DNA of 64,000 nt. Origin: Anaerorudis cellulosivorans (GTDB lineage Bacteria; Bacteroidota; Bacteroidia; Bacteroidales; Dysgonomonadaceae). A program made the position numbers and the translations under genes. Below the pieces are notes generated by a model. It was not told where the DNA came from and did no database searches. It saw only the letters and a program-made list of their open reading frames with translations. Shown one piece after another: positions 55,235 through 64,000 of this stretch. The stretch spans positions 1 to 64,000 of the forward strand of contig NZ_JAPCWE010000007.1 of NCBI RefSeq assembly GCF_025943985.1, read 5' to 3'. The first letter of the stretch is position 1, and the number at the start of each line of letters is the position of its first letter.

Positions 55235-57445
55235 ATGAAAAAATTCACTCTTTTTTTAACGTTGATCTCTTTTCTTTTTGTGGCTTCCTGCTCCGATAAA
55301 GAAGATGAGGAATTGATTACACCGAAATCTTCCGTTGAAATTAAAGGGAAAGTGGAGAAGGGTCCTTTCGTTAAAGGATCGGAAGTCAAACTCTACGAGC
55401 TCGACAACTCGCTCAAACAGACGGGTGTAAATTACACGACACGAATAATAAGCGATGGAGGCGATTTCGATTTTGGCGAATTGGAGGTATCTTCTTCTTA
55501 TGTTTTGTTGACTGCCGACGGATACTATTTTAACGAAGTGAGAGGTGAGCTCTCTGAAGGACAACTCTCGCTCGATGCACTCGTGGATGTGTCGAAGCAG
55601 CAGGATATCAATGTAAATATTTTGACACACCTTAAAAAAGAGCGTATTCTCACGTTGATCAAAGAGGGAAAATCTTTCAAGGATGCAAACAGACAGGCTC
55701 AGCAGGAGTTACTCACCTGCTTTGCTTTACAAGAGTATGCCGATAAAGATGCGAGTACCTATTCGATAACGGCCGGCACCGATGAGGCAGCTGCGTTAAT
55801 TGTAATTTCATCAATTGTATTGGAGGACAGATCGGATGCGGAGGTTACGGAATATCTTATGAGGTTGAGTGAAGAATTTAAAAACACCGGAACTTTTTCC
55901 GATGAAGTCAAGGCTGAAATACGGGAAAAGAGCATGCAATTATCTTTTGAATCGATTGAAGATCATATCATCGAACGATATAGCGAGCTTGGTAAAACCA
56001 TAGAAGTAAAAGACTTGAGTTATTATGTGGACTGGGATGGCGATGGCATTGCCGGCAATGAATTGGGCGATCCTGATCAGGAAAGAATATTGCGTTTCGA
56101 AACCGATACGCTGCATGTAGCTGCTGCCGGAGGAAGATATGAAGTGAAGATAGAGACCAATATTCCTTTTTCAGACCACCTTCCTCCCACTCTCAGAATA
56201 CCGGGAACTATTATTGTAGATAGTAGAGATTTATTTAAAATCGGGAATATTAAATGTACCGCATCTATTGAGAGCGACCGTCTTATATTGAATGTTGAAC
56301 CGGCAGAATCAAGAATAATGAACGATACCACTTTCACTATTTACAGTATGGATGGCAAAACTTCTTCCCAACTGGTTCTTGTGCAGGAGGGAGATCCCAA
56401 TAAACCGTTGGAACTGACTCAACGGGGAGAAGATATTTTGGCAACTTTCTGTTCTAAAGGAAGGGATGCAATGAATGATTTTCATATTCTCGATGCTTTA
56501 TACACCCAACTTTTTTCCTATGGTTCGAAAACTGATTGGAAACCGATATATGAACATCAAGTAAACGGAACTAATTTTCTAGTTTCCGCTACTTGGGCAA
56601 AAAGTTATCAAGCAATTGCAGCATTACGTCAGTTGAAAAATGCTTTTCAGTCTGAACCGTTATTGTATACTTCTTTTGCCGTACTGGAATCGATGTTTTA
56701 TTACGAAATGGCCGTTTGGTGGGGTAATGTGGTATATGTAAGTCCTGAGGTGAGTGATGATATAACTATTTCCCTTCCTCAGATGAAGATAGATGAACTT
56801 TTTGCCCTTTTGGAAAGTGATCTTCGAAAAGGAATTCAATTGTTACCTGCCGACAATATATCTTTTGACGCCATGCAGGCTTCCTCTTACTTATTTTATT
56901 CGAACACTGTACCCAAGACAATTTTGGCAAAAATGTACATGTATCTTGGAAAATACGACAAGGCATATCCTTTGTTGACGCAAATTATTCAAAGCGGCAA
57001 GTATACCCTCAGCAATTCGAGAACGAATGCCTTATCTTTAACGAGTAAAGAAATTATCTATGCATTCAAACAAGATCCGCAAAGCGATTATAGTCGCTAT
57101 ATCGAATCGACGGATATTGTTCCGACTCTTTTATATTCCGAGGTCGTCATGTTGGCCGCAGAATGTGCTTATCGTCTTGGCAATAATGGCAAAGCAGTAA
57201 ATTATTACAATAAGATGGCTGAAAGCAGAGGAGCTGCCACCATCTCCTCCACAACGGATTTCATGTCCGCCATGTTATCGTTGTGGAAAAACGAATTAAA
57301 AGGGACGGGCACTTATTTTGCTTTTCTCAAACGCAATAATTTGGCCGAAGAAGTATTGAATATTCCTGCTTACAAACAGTTGTTGCCGATTCCGGAAAGT
57401 GAATTGATGCGGAATCCTTATTTGGTACAAAATCCGGAATATTAA
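55235..57445 (+). CDS. chimeric lipoprotein with BACON-like and SusD-like regions
   Basis: 736 residues from ATG 55235 (MKKFTLFLTLISFLFVASC), the only start giving a lipobox (V-A-S-C). Residues about 30-100 form a beta-rich domain (VEIKGKVEKGPFVKGSEVKL), about 100-270 are helical, and about 290-390 look like a BACON/immunoglobulin-type domain (LHVAAAGGRYEVKIETNIPF). From about 415 to the end the sequence behaves as the TPR-like half of a SusD: WAKSYQAIAALRQLKNAF, TILAKMYMYLGKYDKAYPL, VVMLAAECAYRLGN and the terminal LLPIPESELMRNPYLVQNP. There is no SusC partner. Surface-exposed binding protein is inferred. Own promoter present. Confidence 0.75.
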   Translation: MKKFTLFLTLISFLFVASCSDKEDEELITPKSSVEIKGKVEKGPFVKGSEVKLYELDNSLKQTGVNYTTRIISDGGDFDFGELEVSSSYVLLTADGYYFNEVRGELSEGQLSLDALVDVSKQQDINVNILTHLKKERILTLIKEGKSFKDANRQAQQELLTCFALQEYADKDASTYSITAGTDEAAALIVISSIVLEDRSDAEVTEYLMRLSEEFKNTGTFSDEVKAEIREKSMQLSFESIEDHIIERYSELGKTIEVKDLSYYVDWDGDGIAGNELGDPDQERILRFETDTLHVAAAGGRYEVKIETNIPFSDHLPPTLRIPGTIIVDSRDLFKIGNIKCTASIESDRLILNVEPAESRIMNDTTFTIYSMDGKTSSQLVLVQEGDPNKPLELTQRGEDILATFCSKGRDAMNDFHILDALYTQLFSYGSKTDWKPIYEHQVNGTNFLVSATWAKSYQAIAALRQLKNAFQSEPLLYTSFAVLESMFYYEMAVWWGNVVYVSPEVSDDITISLPQMKIDELFALLESDLRKGIQLLPADNISFDAMQASSYLFYSNTVPKTILAKMYMYLGKYDKAYPLLTQIIQSGKYTLSNSRTNALSLTSKEIIYAFKQDPQSDYSRYIESTDIVPTLLYSEVVMLAAECAYRLGNNGKAVNYYNKMAESRGAATISSTTDFMSAMLSLWKNELKGTGTYFAFLKRNNLAEEVLNIPAYKQLLPIPESELMRNPYLVQNPEY

Positions 57446-57924
57446 CGGGAGAAGTAAATGCAGCATCGGCAAAGTACAGATGTGCTCACTACCGAAAAGG
57501 TGAGCATATGCGATTATGATCCATTGGAAGCCATAATGAAGATAATGATGACAAAATACATTGTGACAATGGACGAGGTAATTTTTTGTGTTTATCTTAT
57601 ACTCAAAGAAGAATAATCAAATCGATAGAACCCAAATAAAACGGTTATATTTCAAAATGGAATGTTCTTTCTACCTGACAAGCAGCTATATTACTTCTCC
57701 AGCAAACGTGATGGATATCTCCAAAATTTTCCCAAAAGGGAACTTGCATGATAAAGCAATAACCAATAAAACAAAATATAATCAAATTGCAAATTATACC
57801 TAACAAAACCCTTTTAGCAGATATTTTTTCGTCTGACATATCTCATTTTGGGTAATAAAAAAATTAACTATGGTTTGGAATAAAGACACAAAACAAATAC
57901 ATAACATGCAATTATTGAAAATTA
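57446..57924. other. AT-rich spacer between the lipoprotein gene and vsr
   Basis: A 7-bp hairpin (TGCTCAC 57483-57489 with GTGAGCA 57500-57506) without a T-run lies soon after the lipoprotein stop and may end its transcript. Apart from a possible small minus-strand gene (57645-57839) nothing else is recognisable. Confidence 0.4.
57645..57839 (-). CDS. possible small membrane protein
   Basis: 64 codons starting MSDEKISAKRVLLGIICNL with one hydrophobic span (about 11-32), then a soluble tail. Composition is protein-like and the N-terminus fits a small single-span protein, but no relative is recognised and no clear ribosome site is seen. Confidence 0.25.
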   Translation of the reverse strand: MSDEKISAKRVLLGIICNLIIFCFIGYCFIMQVPFWENFGDIHHVCWRSNIAACQVERTFHFEI

Positions 57925-58365
57925 ATGGATATTTGGGATAAGAAAAAACGATCAGAAGTAATGTCGAAGATTCGCTCAAAGAATACCAAGCCAGAGATGA
58001 CATTACGCAAAGCACTCTTTGCTAGGGGGTTCCGTTTTCGTGTGAATGATAAAAGATTTCCCGGAAAACCCGATATAGTTTTGCCAAAATATAAAACGGT
58101 GATTTTTGTGCATGGATGTTTCTGGCATAGACATGAAGATTGTCAATATGCCTATATTCCAAAAACTAATACTGATTTTTGGGTTGACAAAATAAATTCA
58201 AATGTCGAAAGGGATAAAAAGAATGCTGAAAAATTAAGTGTACTTGGCTGGAATGTCTTGACAGTTTGGGAATGTGATATACGACACACATACAAAAATG
58301 ATATATCACCACTAATCGATTCAATTGTAAATAAGATACTTGAAAACCATTCGAGAGAAACTTAA
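57925..58365 (+). CDS. vsr: very-short-patch repair endonuclease Vsr
   Basis: 146 residues, full length. Vsr nicks DNA at T:G mismatches arising from deaminated 5-methylcytosine. The N-terminal MDIWDKKKRSEVMSKIRSKN with T-K-P-E, catalytic-region FPGKPDIVLPKYKTVIFVHG (about 47-66), CFWHRHEDC zinc-binding block and WNVLTVWECD are present. Vsr genes accompany cytosine methyltransferases, none of which is in the window; one is expected beyond the right edge. Convergent with the AIPR gene (68 bp between stops). Confidence 0.95.
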   Translation: MDIWDKKKRSEVMSKIRSKNTKPEMTLRKALFARGFRFRVNDKRFPGKPDIVLPKYKTVIFVHGCFWHRHEDCQYAYIPKTNTDFWVDKINSNVERDKKNAEKLSVLGWNVLTVWECDIRHTYKNDISPLIDSIVNKILENHSRET

Positions 58366-58433
58366 ATGAAGTTTTGAGTGGATCAGGAAAATGAAAAATC
58401 GAAGGATTCGGATGTTCTTATATATATAAGATT

Positions 58434-60770
58434 TTAATCAATCGTAAAACCGTGTTTTTTCAATATTTCAAGATTCTTCCTGCAACCCCATGCATATCTG
58501 TCGTTTAGCGGGTATTTACCGTTAACAATATCATTCATCACTTTCCATTGCCAGTCTTTAAGAATACGCCGGCGTTTATCCCATTCAACCATTTTCTTTA
58601 CCAATTCAATGGTAATTCCATGATCGGAGTCCGCTTTTTCAGCATCTGTATCTGGCTCTTTTGTTGAATCCGTGAGTTCATCAGCCTCAGAAAGCAAATC
58701 AATATTGTGTTCACAAACTATTTCATAAATAATCATTGCTTTTTTGCGATTAATATCTGAAATTTCCCGATTGTATTTTACAGCGTTTGCCATATCAAAG
58801 CTTGCGAATGACTGCTGATTTATAGAAAGAAATCCACTATCCTTACCCCATTGTTCTATTTTTTTCCAAAGTGCATAAGGTATTGAGCGTAATAATGAAA
58901 TTTCATAGTTCTTTTGTAAGGTATTCTCGTCAATATCATCGGCAATAGATTTTCTTTTCAGCAATTGTTCTTCCGTCGCGAAATCAGCTTTTATACTTTC
59001 ACTATCCAAAATCCAACTTTGTTTTTTTACAGTTTCCCAGCATTCTTCCTTTTTTGCCCATTCAATATAATGTGAACTTGGTGAATTCTGCAAAATAAAA
59101 TCATTTAGCTGTTTCATCAACGAGTAAAGAACAGCAGCCAATTCTTCAGAAATGCTCTGATTTTTCCAGATTTTTTCCAAACTCAATTTGTAATCAGTTA
59201 GATACCCTAATAATGCGATAGCATATGGAACGACAGCATTACGCATTTCGCCAATATTATTTGGCTTTATACCATACAATCTTTCCGCTTCACGAAATAA
59301 TATGAATTTTGCAATTACATCTTCAAAATATACACCTGTAACTTTCTTTGGAAGGTTTTTGGCAATAAATTGTGCATAATTTTTTTCATTACCACGCACA
59401 ACCACGTTCGGGCCAATCACCAATTTTTTACCTTCGTAGACTTCGTTATAGGAATTGACAAATTTAGCCAGATCCGTCTTCTTAAACATTTGTTTCCTTG
59501 GGTATTTTAAATCAAATTGTTTTTGACGGGCTTTTGTAAAACCATCGCGTAAACGCAAATTTCTATACTGCCCGTTAGCCCGTTCAAAGAACCAAATTGT
59601 AGGAATAGGATTTTTTACTGAAACAGGTGAAAATGACCGTCGGGAAATTTTTTCCAATTCAATGAGGATTTCATTATTTGCTGAAAAGTCAGCATCATTT
59701 ACTTTATTTTGAGTGTTGGCATATTTTGAAATCTCTGATACAATTGTATTGTATGATTCGATTTTTTTTATAACTGATATTTTCATCTGGACGAAAATAT
59801 TCGAAATGTCAGCTTTATCCTTATCCCATGTATGATAGATTGAAGCAGTTGTTTGACCTCCATTCACAATTTGCAGGTTGCTGATTTTATTTATATAACG
59901 TCCCGTTTCATCCAATTCAATATAATCTGCTGTTGCAGCAATACCGTTGTTGTACGCCAGAAACATATGAGGCAATTCATTGATGGTTCTACGGATACCT
60001 TTATTTATTTTTCCGGTAAATTGGAGAAATGACCTTACGTTTTGCTCCAATAACCGTGATCCAAATTGTTTATACAGCATAGCCAATCCTTGCCCCGGCA
60101 TTATAGCAATATAAGATTCGTAATCTATATTTTCCATCGGCGCTTTCAAACAGGGAATCAGGATGTTCATTTCTTCAAAATCCAATTCGATAGGTATATG
60201 GGACTTTTCAGATATAGTATAAAGCCGGTTTATATCAAAAACGTTATAGTAAATATCCTGGCCTGCTACTTTTCCCTGTTTGGGAATCTCTCCATTGTAA
60301 ATTCCATTTGTCAAGATAATTGCCTTAACACGCACAAGCATTTCTCTTAATTCGGATAGCTGAGCCAAATCATGAGCAAACTGAAAAACCGGCGAGGTTT
60401 CTTCTATTTCTTTCGAATAGTCATTGTAAAACGCTTTGCGAAAAAAATTAGTAACGCGCTTTGCAGCACGATCTATTTCATCCTTTGAAATACGACCTGG
60501 AGTGTCGCTGTTTTGAAAAATAGAAATGAACAAACATACTTCCTCATAATTGTCTGAAATGCTATACCCGTTAATTTTATGCTGTTTTTTTGTACCCAGC
60601 TCTTTTTCATCATAAGCTGGCGTTGCGTTTTCGGTTTCCCCCGCTTCCGCAAGTATTTCAATAGCTATTTGTGTAAAAAGCTGTTCTTGTGTTTCTCCTT
60701 CTTCCGAGGTGCTTTGCATTGCACGAATATCCTGCAATAGCAAGGTGTAATATTTTTCTATTTCATTCAT
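58434..60770 (-). CDS. AIPR family (abortive infection phage resistance) protein
   Basis: 778 residues, cytoplasmic. The AIPR core lies around residues 180-560. It contains NVFDINRLYTISEKSHIPIE, the family-typical NVRSFLQFTGKINKGIRRT, FLAYNNGIAATADYIEL and the ISNLQIVNGGQTTASIYHT block (about 285-305), then VKISVIKK-like IFVQMKISVI. The C-terminal 200 residues have no recognised domain. AIPR proteins occur in phage-defence operons; the mechanism is not established for this group. The ATG overlaps the stop of the PD-(D/E)XK gene by four bases (ATGA), so the two are translationally coupled. Last gene of the operon. Confidence 0.9.
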   Translation of the reverse strand: MNEIEKYYTLLLQDIRAMQSTSEEGETQEQLFTQIAIEILAEAGETENATPAYDEKELGTKKQHKINGYSISDNYEEVCLFISIFQNSDTPGRISKDEIDRAAKRVTNFFRKAFYNDYSKEIEETSPVFQFAHDLAQLSELREMLVRVKAIILTNGIYNGEIPKQGKVAGQDIYYNVFDINRLYTISEKSHIPIELDFEEMNILIPCLKAPMENIDYESYIAIMPGQGLAMLYKQFGSRLLEQNVRSFLQFTGKINKGIRRTINELPHMFLAYNNGIAATADYIELDETGRYINKISNLQIVNGGQTTASIYHTWDKDKADISNIFVQMKISVIKKIESYNTIVSEISKYANTQNKVNDADFSANNEILIELEKISRRSFSPVSVKNPIPTIWFFERANGQYRNLRLRDGFTKARQKQFDLKYPRKQMFKKTDLAKFVNSYNEVYEGKKLVIGPNVVVRGNEKNYAQFIAKNLPKKVTGVYFEDVIAKFILFREAERLYGIKPNNIGEMRNAVVPYAIALLGYLTDYKLSLEKIWKNQSISEELAAVLYSLMKQLNDFILQNSPSSHYIEWAKKEECWETVKKQSWILDSESIKADFATEEQLLKRKSIADDIDENTLQKNYEISLLRSIPYALWKKIEQWGKDSGFLSINQQSFASFDMANAVKYNREISDINRKKAMIIYEIVCEHNIDLLSEADELTDSTKEPDTDAEKADSDHGITIELVKKMVEWDKRRRILKDWQWKVMNDIVNGKYPLNDRYAWGCRKNLEILKKHGFTID

Positions 60771-61762
60771 ATAGATTCAATTGTATTCAAAACTGACATT
60801 TCATCAACTAAATAGTCATTGCAATGAGAAAGGATAATAGAATACCTTACATCGCCCACTCCGTTACGAATTTCTTTTTCCTTGATACGAGGAAATTCAC
60901 CATCTATTCTGTAATAATTTTCATTACGAATTTGATAACATCTTTCATCGTACAAATAGGCATGTTTTTCAAAATAGCCGGCTTCTAAAAGTTTTTTATT
61001 GAAAATATTTAAAAACATAATATCATTTTTCAGTGACTCACGAATTAAATTTATCTTGAAATTCAAATTTTCTCCGTTTTTCTTTGCTACTTCAACAGAT
61101 AAGTGAAACAAAAACAGGTTTTTCAGCATTGTTTCATCCAATTGTCTTTCGTTGTTTATATTAACTTTCTGGTGGTTATTCCCTGAGGTAGTTTTAACTT
61201 CTACAGCCCAATCATTATACTGAAAATCCCTTATCCCTTTTTCTGTACCTACCCATGAATTGAGGGCAAGAATAATATTCTGTTTGGCGATAAGCTTCTG
61301 TAAAAAATGCAATTCTCCATAAAGTCCCTGCTGTTCATAAAAGGTCAGTCCATCTCCTTTCATTTTTTCGAAAAGACTTTGCCACTTTTCGAGTTGATTT
61401 AAAATTGTTTGCACAACTTGTTTTTCTGAATGTAAAGTTATTACGGACTGCACCATATTTTCGCACATTACCGCAAAAACGTCACGGTTTTCATATTGCA
61501 AAAGTTTAATTATAAGCATATTATTTTTGAAGAAGGAAGTGTCAGGCTGCAGTGATACTTGTAAATCTCGTAAATTGGAAAATGATAAAATATCTACGTA
61601 AATATCTTTACTGAACGATAGAGCAATTCCACAGTATTTTTCAGGATTTTGAAAAATTCCATAAATATGTAATTCAGTTTCACTTGTATAAAGTCGCTTC
61701 AATAATCCTGTTTCATTTGTTTGCTCTATATTCGACCATATATCCAATATATTATTCATCAT
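60767..61762 (-). CDS. PD-(D/E)XK motif protein (DUF4420)
   Basis: 331 residues from ATG 61762 (MMNNILDIWSNIEQTNE); a longer frame to 61816 lies inside the Z1 gene. DUF4420 features: FYEQQGLYGELHFLQKLI (about 140-157, with the conserved G-x-x-G-E-L), NSWVGTEKGIRDFQYNDWAVEVKTTS (about 170-195), where D-F...E-V-K is the nuclease-like PD-(D/E)XK core. The core looks complete (acidic D, E-x-K). A DNA-cutting role is inferred from the motif. Overlaps the Z1 stop by several bases at its 5' end and the AIPR start at its 3' end, so all three are one coupled unit. Confidence 0.88.
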   Translation of the reverse strand: MMNNILDIWSNIEQTNETGLLKRLYTSETELHIYGIFQNPEKYCGIALSFSKDIYVDILSFSNLRDLQVSLQPDTSFFKNNMLIIKLLQYENRDVFAVMCENMVQSVITLHSEKQVVQTILNQLEKWQSLFEKMKGDGLTFYEQQGLYGELHFLQKLIAKQNIILALNSWVGTEKGIRDFQYNDWAVEVKTTSGNNHQKVNINNERQLDETMLKNLFLFHLSVEVAKKNGENLNFKINLIRESLKNDIMFLNIFNKKLLEAGYFEKHAYLYDERCYQIRNENYYRIDGEFPRIKEKEIRNGVGDVRYSIILSHCNDYLVDEMSVLNTIESI

Positions 61763-64000
61763 CTTCCAAATTATCGTTATTTTCCTCAAAATCAACTTCA
61801 GATTGATAATATTCATTTGTCAATGCTGTATTGATTGCATATTCAACTGTATGTTCCAAATTACTTTTAGGAAAAACGATAGCGAGGCCAATTATCACAT
61901 CATCTTCAGCATTGAAAATTATTTTTTCAGGAATTGGTTCGCTTGTTTTGCCTTTTTTCGGGTTTGCTCCAAGTGGATCCAATGGATAAATAATCAATAA
62001 GGGATTGTTCACACCTCTGAATTTTTCTCTTACAATCTTTGGCTTGGGATATGGTTTTTCCCAATCCTTATCTTGTAAAGATATTTGCAAAGCCTTTTTC
62101 AAATCGTCTGGATCAATATCAATTAATTCATCGGTCGGACTAACTATATGATTTTTTTTGATAATATATGTATCTGTATCTCCTGCTGTATTACGAGTAA
62201 AACATCCAACTGCAATCTGACTTGATAATTCAAATCTTTTTACAGCAGTGGTTTTGTTCATTAATGCAACCCGCCACGATTGAAGTTCATTATTTTGATT
62301 AAGTTTGCGAATGTAATTGCTGATTAAAGTTAAATTAACTTTATTTAGTTCAGGAGCAACTTTAAATTCAGAAAAGAATTTGAAAATATCTCCAGGCGAA
62401 ACATCTACCCAAAGATAATTCATGTTTAACTTTGTAAAGGAATTGCCTAATTTTGATAAAAATGTTTTTGTAGTATTCAAATTTTTGTGAATGATATCTT
62501 TATCTGTAGGCAATTTATATGTTTCGACTAAACTTCCAGACCATGAAACTTTAATTTTGTCTACATTACGCATTTTTGTTATTGCTGTAACTTGCAATTG
62601 CCCCGGATGTGTACGAACTTTTAAGGCATATTTTTCGGGTGTGGCTTTAGCAGTCCACATTAAATCAAATTCTTCACGCAAATCCTCACTTGCCATTGAA
62701 ATATGCCTAAACCACTCGTTCAACTCGCTGCTTGTGAATAAACGGCATAAATCAACATATCCAGGCCTATATCCAAACCAGCGTCCCATTTGCATCAATG
62801 TATCATACATCTTTGAAGCGCGTAAAAAGTAACTTACAGATAATCCTTCCAAGGTTAATCCTCGTGAAAGTTTGTCTCCTCCAATAGCTATTACTGAAAT
62901 ACCATTTTTATCATTTTCATAATATTCCAAAGCATCATCAGACATACCATTTATAGACATCACTTTTATTTTCTGAACAGCTCCGTACAAACATGGTTTT
63001 ATCTCTTCCCATGAATGTATTTCCATTTTGTTGTCTATATCTTTAAATGAAGAATTAAGAATATTTTTGGTTGTTGTACAATATGAGATATAATCGTTGG
63101 TATCTATTTCAAAAACATTCCTAAATTGTTCAAGGATATCTCTGTCTTCTTGTTCAATACCACGTTTATAATAATTGAATAATTTTTCAACCAAATCTTT
63201 CAGTGAATTTTGCCACTTCAAATAACGCGTAACATGTATAAGCATTGAATTGTGCTTGTTTCCCTGCCCACGTGCAATTCGGATAGCACAAGTAACGATA
63301 AAACACTTTATAGCAGTTTTTAACGATTCAGGCAATTCTGTTGGAGTTGGATCATTCTTTTTATGTCTATCAGGAAAATATTTACCGTAATCATCAATTT
63401 TTCGAACAACAGGTAACAAATCATCATTATTTTCATCAGCTTCAAATGAAATACCAAAAATTTTTTCTGGACCTATATAATTACTAGGTGCAGGCAAGTT
63501 TATTATAAAATCTCTTGGAAATAAATCATCCTTTTCAAGTGGAATAAATATATTTGCAAATGGCGTAGCAGTATAACCAACATATGCAAAACGATAAAAA
63601 TGATTGGTAATTTTCCGAATCCAGCCATTTATCGCAGTTGGTGATTCATTAGCTTTATTTGTATTGATCGAAGCAATATCTGCTTCATCATCAATTATTA
63701 AAAGTGATTTGTTTATAATTTTCTTTTCACCATTAATTTCTCGACATTGTGAGAGAAGCCAAGTGTTAAGTCGTCTCAGAACAGTAGAATTTTTCTTTAC
63801 TACTAGTAATAAAGGATTTTCTATGTCAAAACTAATACCCAAACTGTCTGCTAAAGATTTTTTAAAATCAGACTTAATCGTTGTAATTGAAATGGCAGTG
63901 TTATTATTATCCATCACTCCAACACCAATTCTGTTTGTCCCATTTGTTTGCCAAGCCCGCTCGTGTTGTGTATCAAAGCCTAAAAAATCCTCGTCAAGAC
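61752..64000 (-). CDS. Z1 domain ATPase/helicase-like protein (5' end outside window)
   Basis: The frame is open from the right edge (..LDEDFLGFDTQHERAW) through to the TAA at 61754-61752; a GTG at 63917 is not the true start because the upstream frame continues in the same style. About 749 residues are visible. SF2-helicase features: Walker B SLLIIDDEADIASINT, motif III-like VGYTATPFANIF, and the Z1 domain with GGDKLSRGLTLEGLSVSYFLR and MGRWFGYRPGYVDLCRL (arginine finger region). The Walker A part should lie in the missing N-terminal ~150-200 residues. Z1 ATPases are found in MZA-type and MutL/MORC-linked restriction-like defence loci. Confidence 0.92.
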   Translation of the reverse strand, partial: LDEDFLGFDTQHERAWQTNGTNRIGVGVMDNNNTAISITTIKSDFKKSLADSLGISFDIENPLLLVVKKNSTVLRRLNTWLLSQCREINGEKKIINKSLLIIDDEADIASINTNKANESPTAINGWIRKITNHFYRFAYVGYTATPFANIFIPLEKDDLFPRDFIINLPAPSNYIGPEKIFGISFEADENNDDLLPVVRKIDDYGKYFPDRHKKNDPTPTELPESLKTAIKCFIVTCAIRIARGQGNKHNSMLIHVTRYLKWQNSLKDLVEKLFNYYKRGIEQEDRDILEQFRNVFEIDTNDYISYCTTTKNILNSSFKDIDNKMEIHSWEEIKPCLYGAVQKIKVMSINGMSDDALEYYENDKNGISVIAIGGDKLSRGLTLEGLSVSYFLRASKMYDTLMQMGRWFGYRPGYVDLCRLFTSSELNEWFRHISMASEDLREEFDLMWTAKATPEKYALKVRTHPGQLQVTAITKMRNVDKIKVSWSGSLVETYKLPTDKDIIHKNLNTTKTFLSKLGNSFTKLNMNYLWVDVSPGDIFKFFSEFKVAPELNKVNLTLISNYIRKLNQNNELQSWRVALMNKTTAVKRFELSSQIAVGCFTRNTAGDTDTYIIKKNHIVSPTDELIDIDPDDLKKALQISLQDKDWEKPYPKPKIVREKFRGVNNPLLIIYPLDPLGANPKKGKTSEPIPEKIIFNAEDDVIIGLAIVFPKSNLEHTVEYAINTALTNEYYQSEVDFEENNDNLEDDE

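Noticed and set aside
53494-64000. Prophage
   Set aside because: No capsid, terminase, portal, tail or integrase gene is visible; the content is defence-related and degraded.

Overview
The window looks like a chromosomal segment of a member of the Bacteroidetes, most likely order Bacteroidales (a Dysgonomonadaceae/Porphyromonadaceae-type genome is my guess). The reasons are a SusC/SusD pair with a FecR anti-sigma/ECF-sigma regulator, DUF4301, DUF1460, DUF6146 and GH130 proteins, and many promoters of the Bacteroidetes form (-33 TTG, 19-21 nt, -7 TAnnTTTG). No rRNA, complete insertion sequence or CRISPR array was seen. One tRNA (Gln, anticodon CTG) is present.

Layout. (1) 1-4.8 kb is an AT-rich accessory strip of small minus-strand genes: a frameshifted cupin, DinB-like, a membrane protein, a small unknown, a DUF6624-like secreted protein, and a broken TIR-like gene. 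Three imperfect inverted repeats lie in it, two of them just behind a stop codon, as in integron gene-cassette arrays without an integrase. A perfect 72-bp direct repeat carrying a promoter also lies here. (2) 4.8-32 kb is mostly housekeeping: dnaK, DUF4301, a secreted glycosidase, a one-protein restriction-modification enzyme, HdeD, a lipoprotein, cbpA-cbpM, recN, rlmB, ridA, tatA-tatC, a secreted nuclease/phosphatase, pepD (with an in-frame TGA near its end), an OmpH-like chaperone, a glycosyltransferase, marC, eno, and a convergent GT4/GH130 pair that points to mannoside metabolism. (3) 32-40.9 kb is a polysaccharide-utilisation locus, all on the minus strand: GH5 with a Tat signal, ECF sigma factor, FecR, SusC with an N-terminal STN domain, and SusD. 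(4) 40.9-52.6 kb is housekeeping and envelope: ftsE, DUF4870, VanZ-like, an S41 protease, CapA-like, DUF1460, fhs, uvrB, a zinc-ribbon protein, GNAT and dgkA. (5) From tRNA-Gln (53.3 kb) to the right edge is a low-GC defence island. It contains a DUF488 protein, the wreck of its usual partner, relics of a type I restriction locus (RhuM and HsdS fragments), a SusD-like chimeric lipoprotein, vsr, and a translationally coupled AIPR / PD-(D/E)XK / Z1-ATPase operon that runs off the window.

The right-edge operon is the most interesting system. The Z1-(DUF4420)-AIPR order with Vsr matches the MZA-type (MutL, Z1, DUF, AIPR) anti-phage loci known from defence-island surveys. A MutL/MORC-like ATPase and a DNA cytosine methyltransferase are predicted just beyond base 64000. 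Two other layers deserve attention: the cassette-like repeats at the left edge with decayed genes beside them, and several families of short intergenic repeats (a two-copy element at 14.8 and 53.0 kb, and ~62-67 bp tandem units at 10.1, 15.0 and 20.5 kb).
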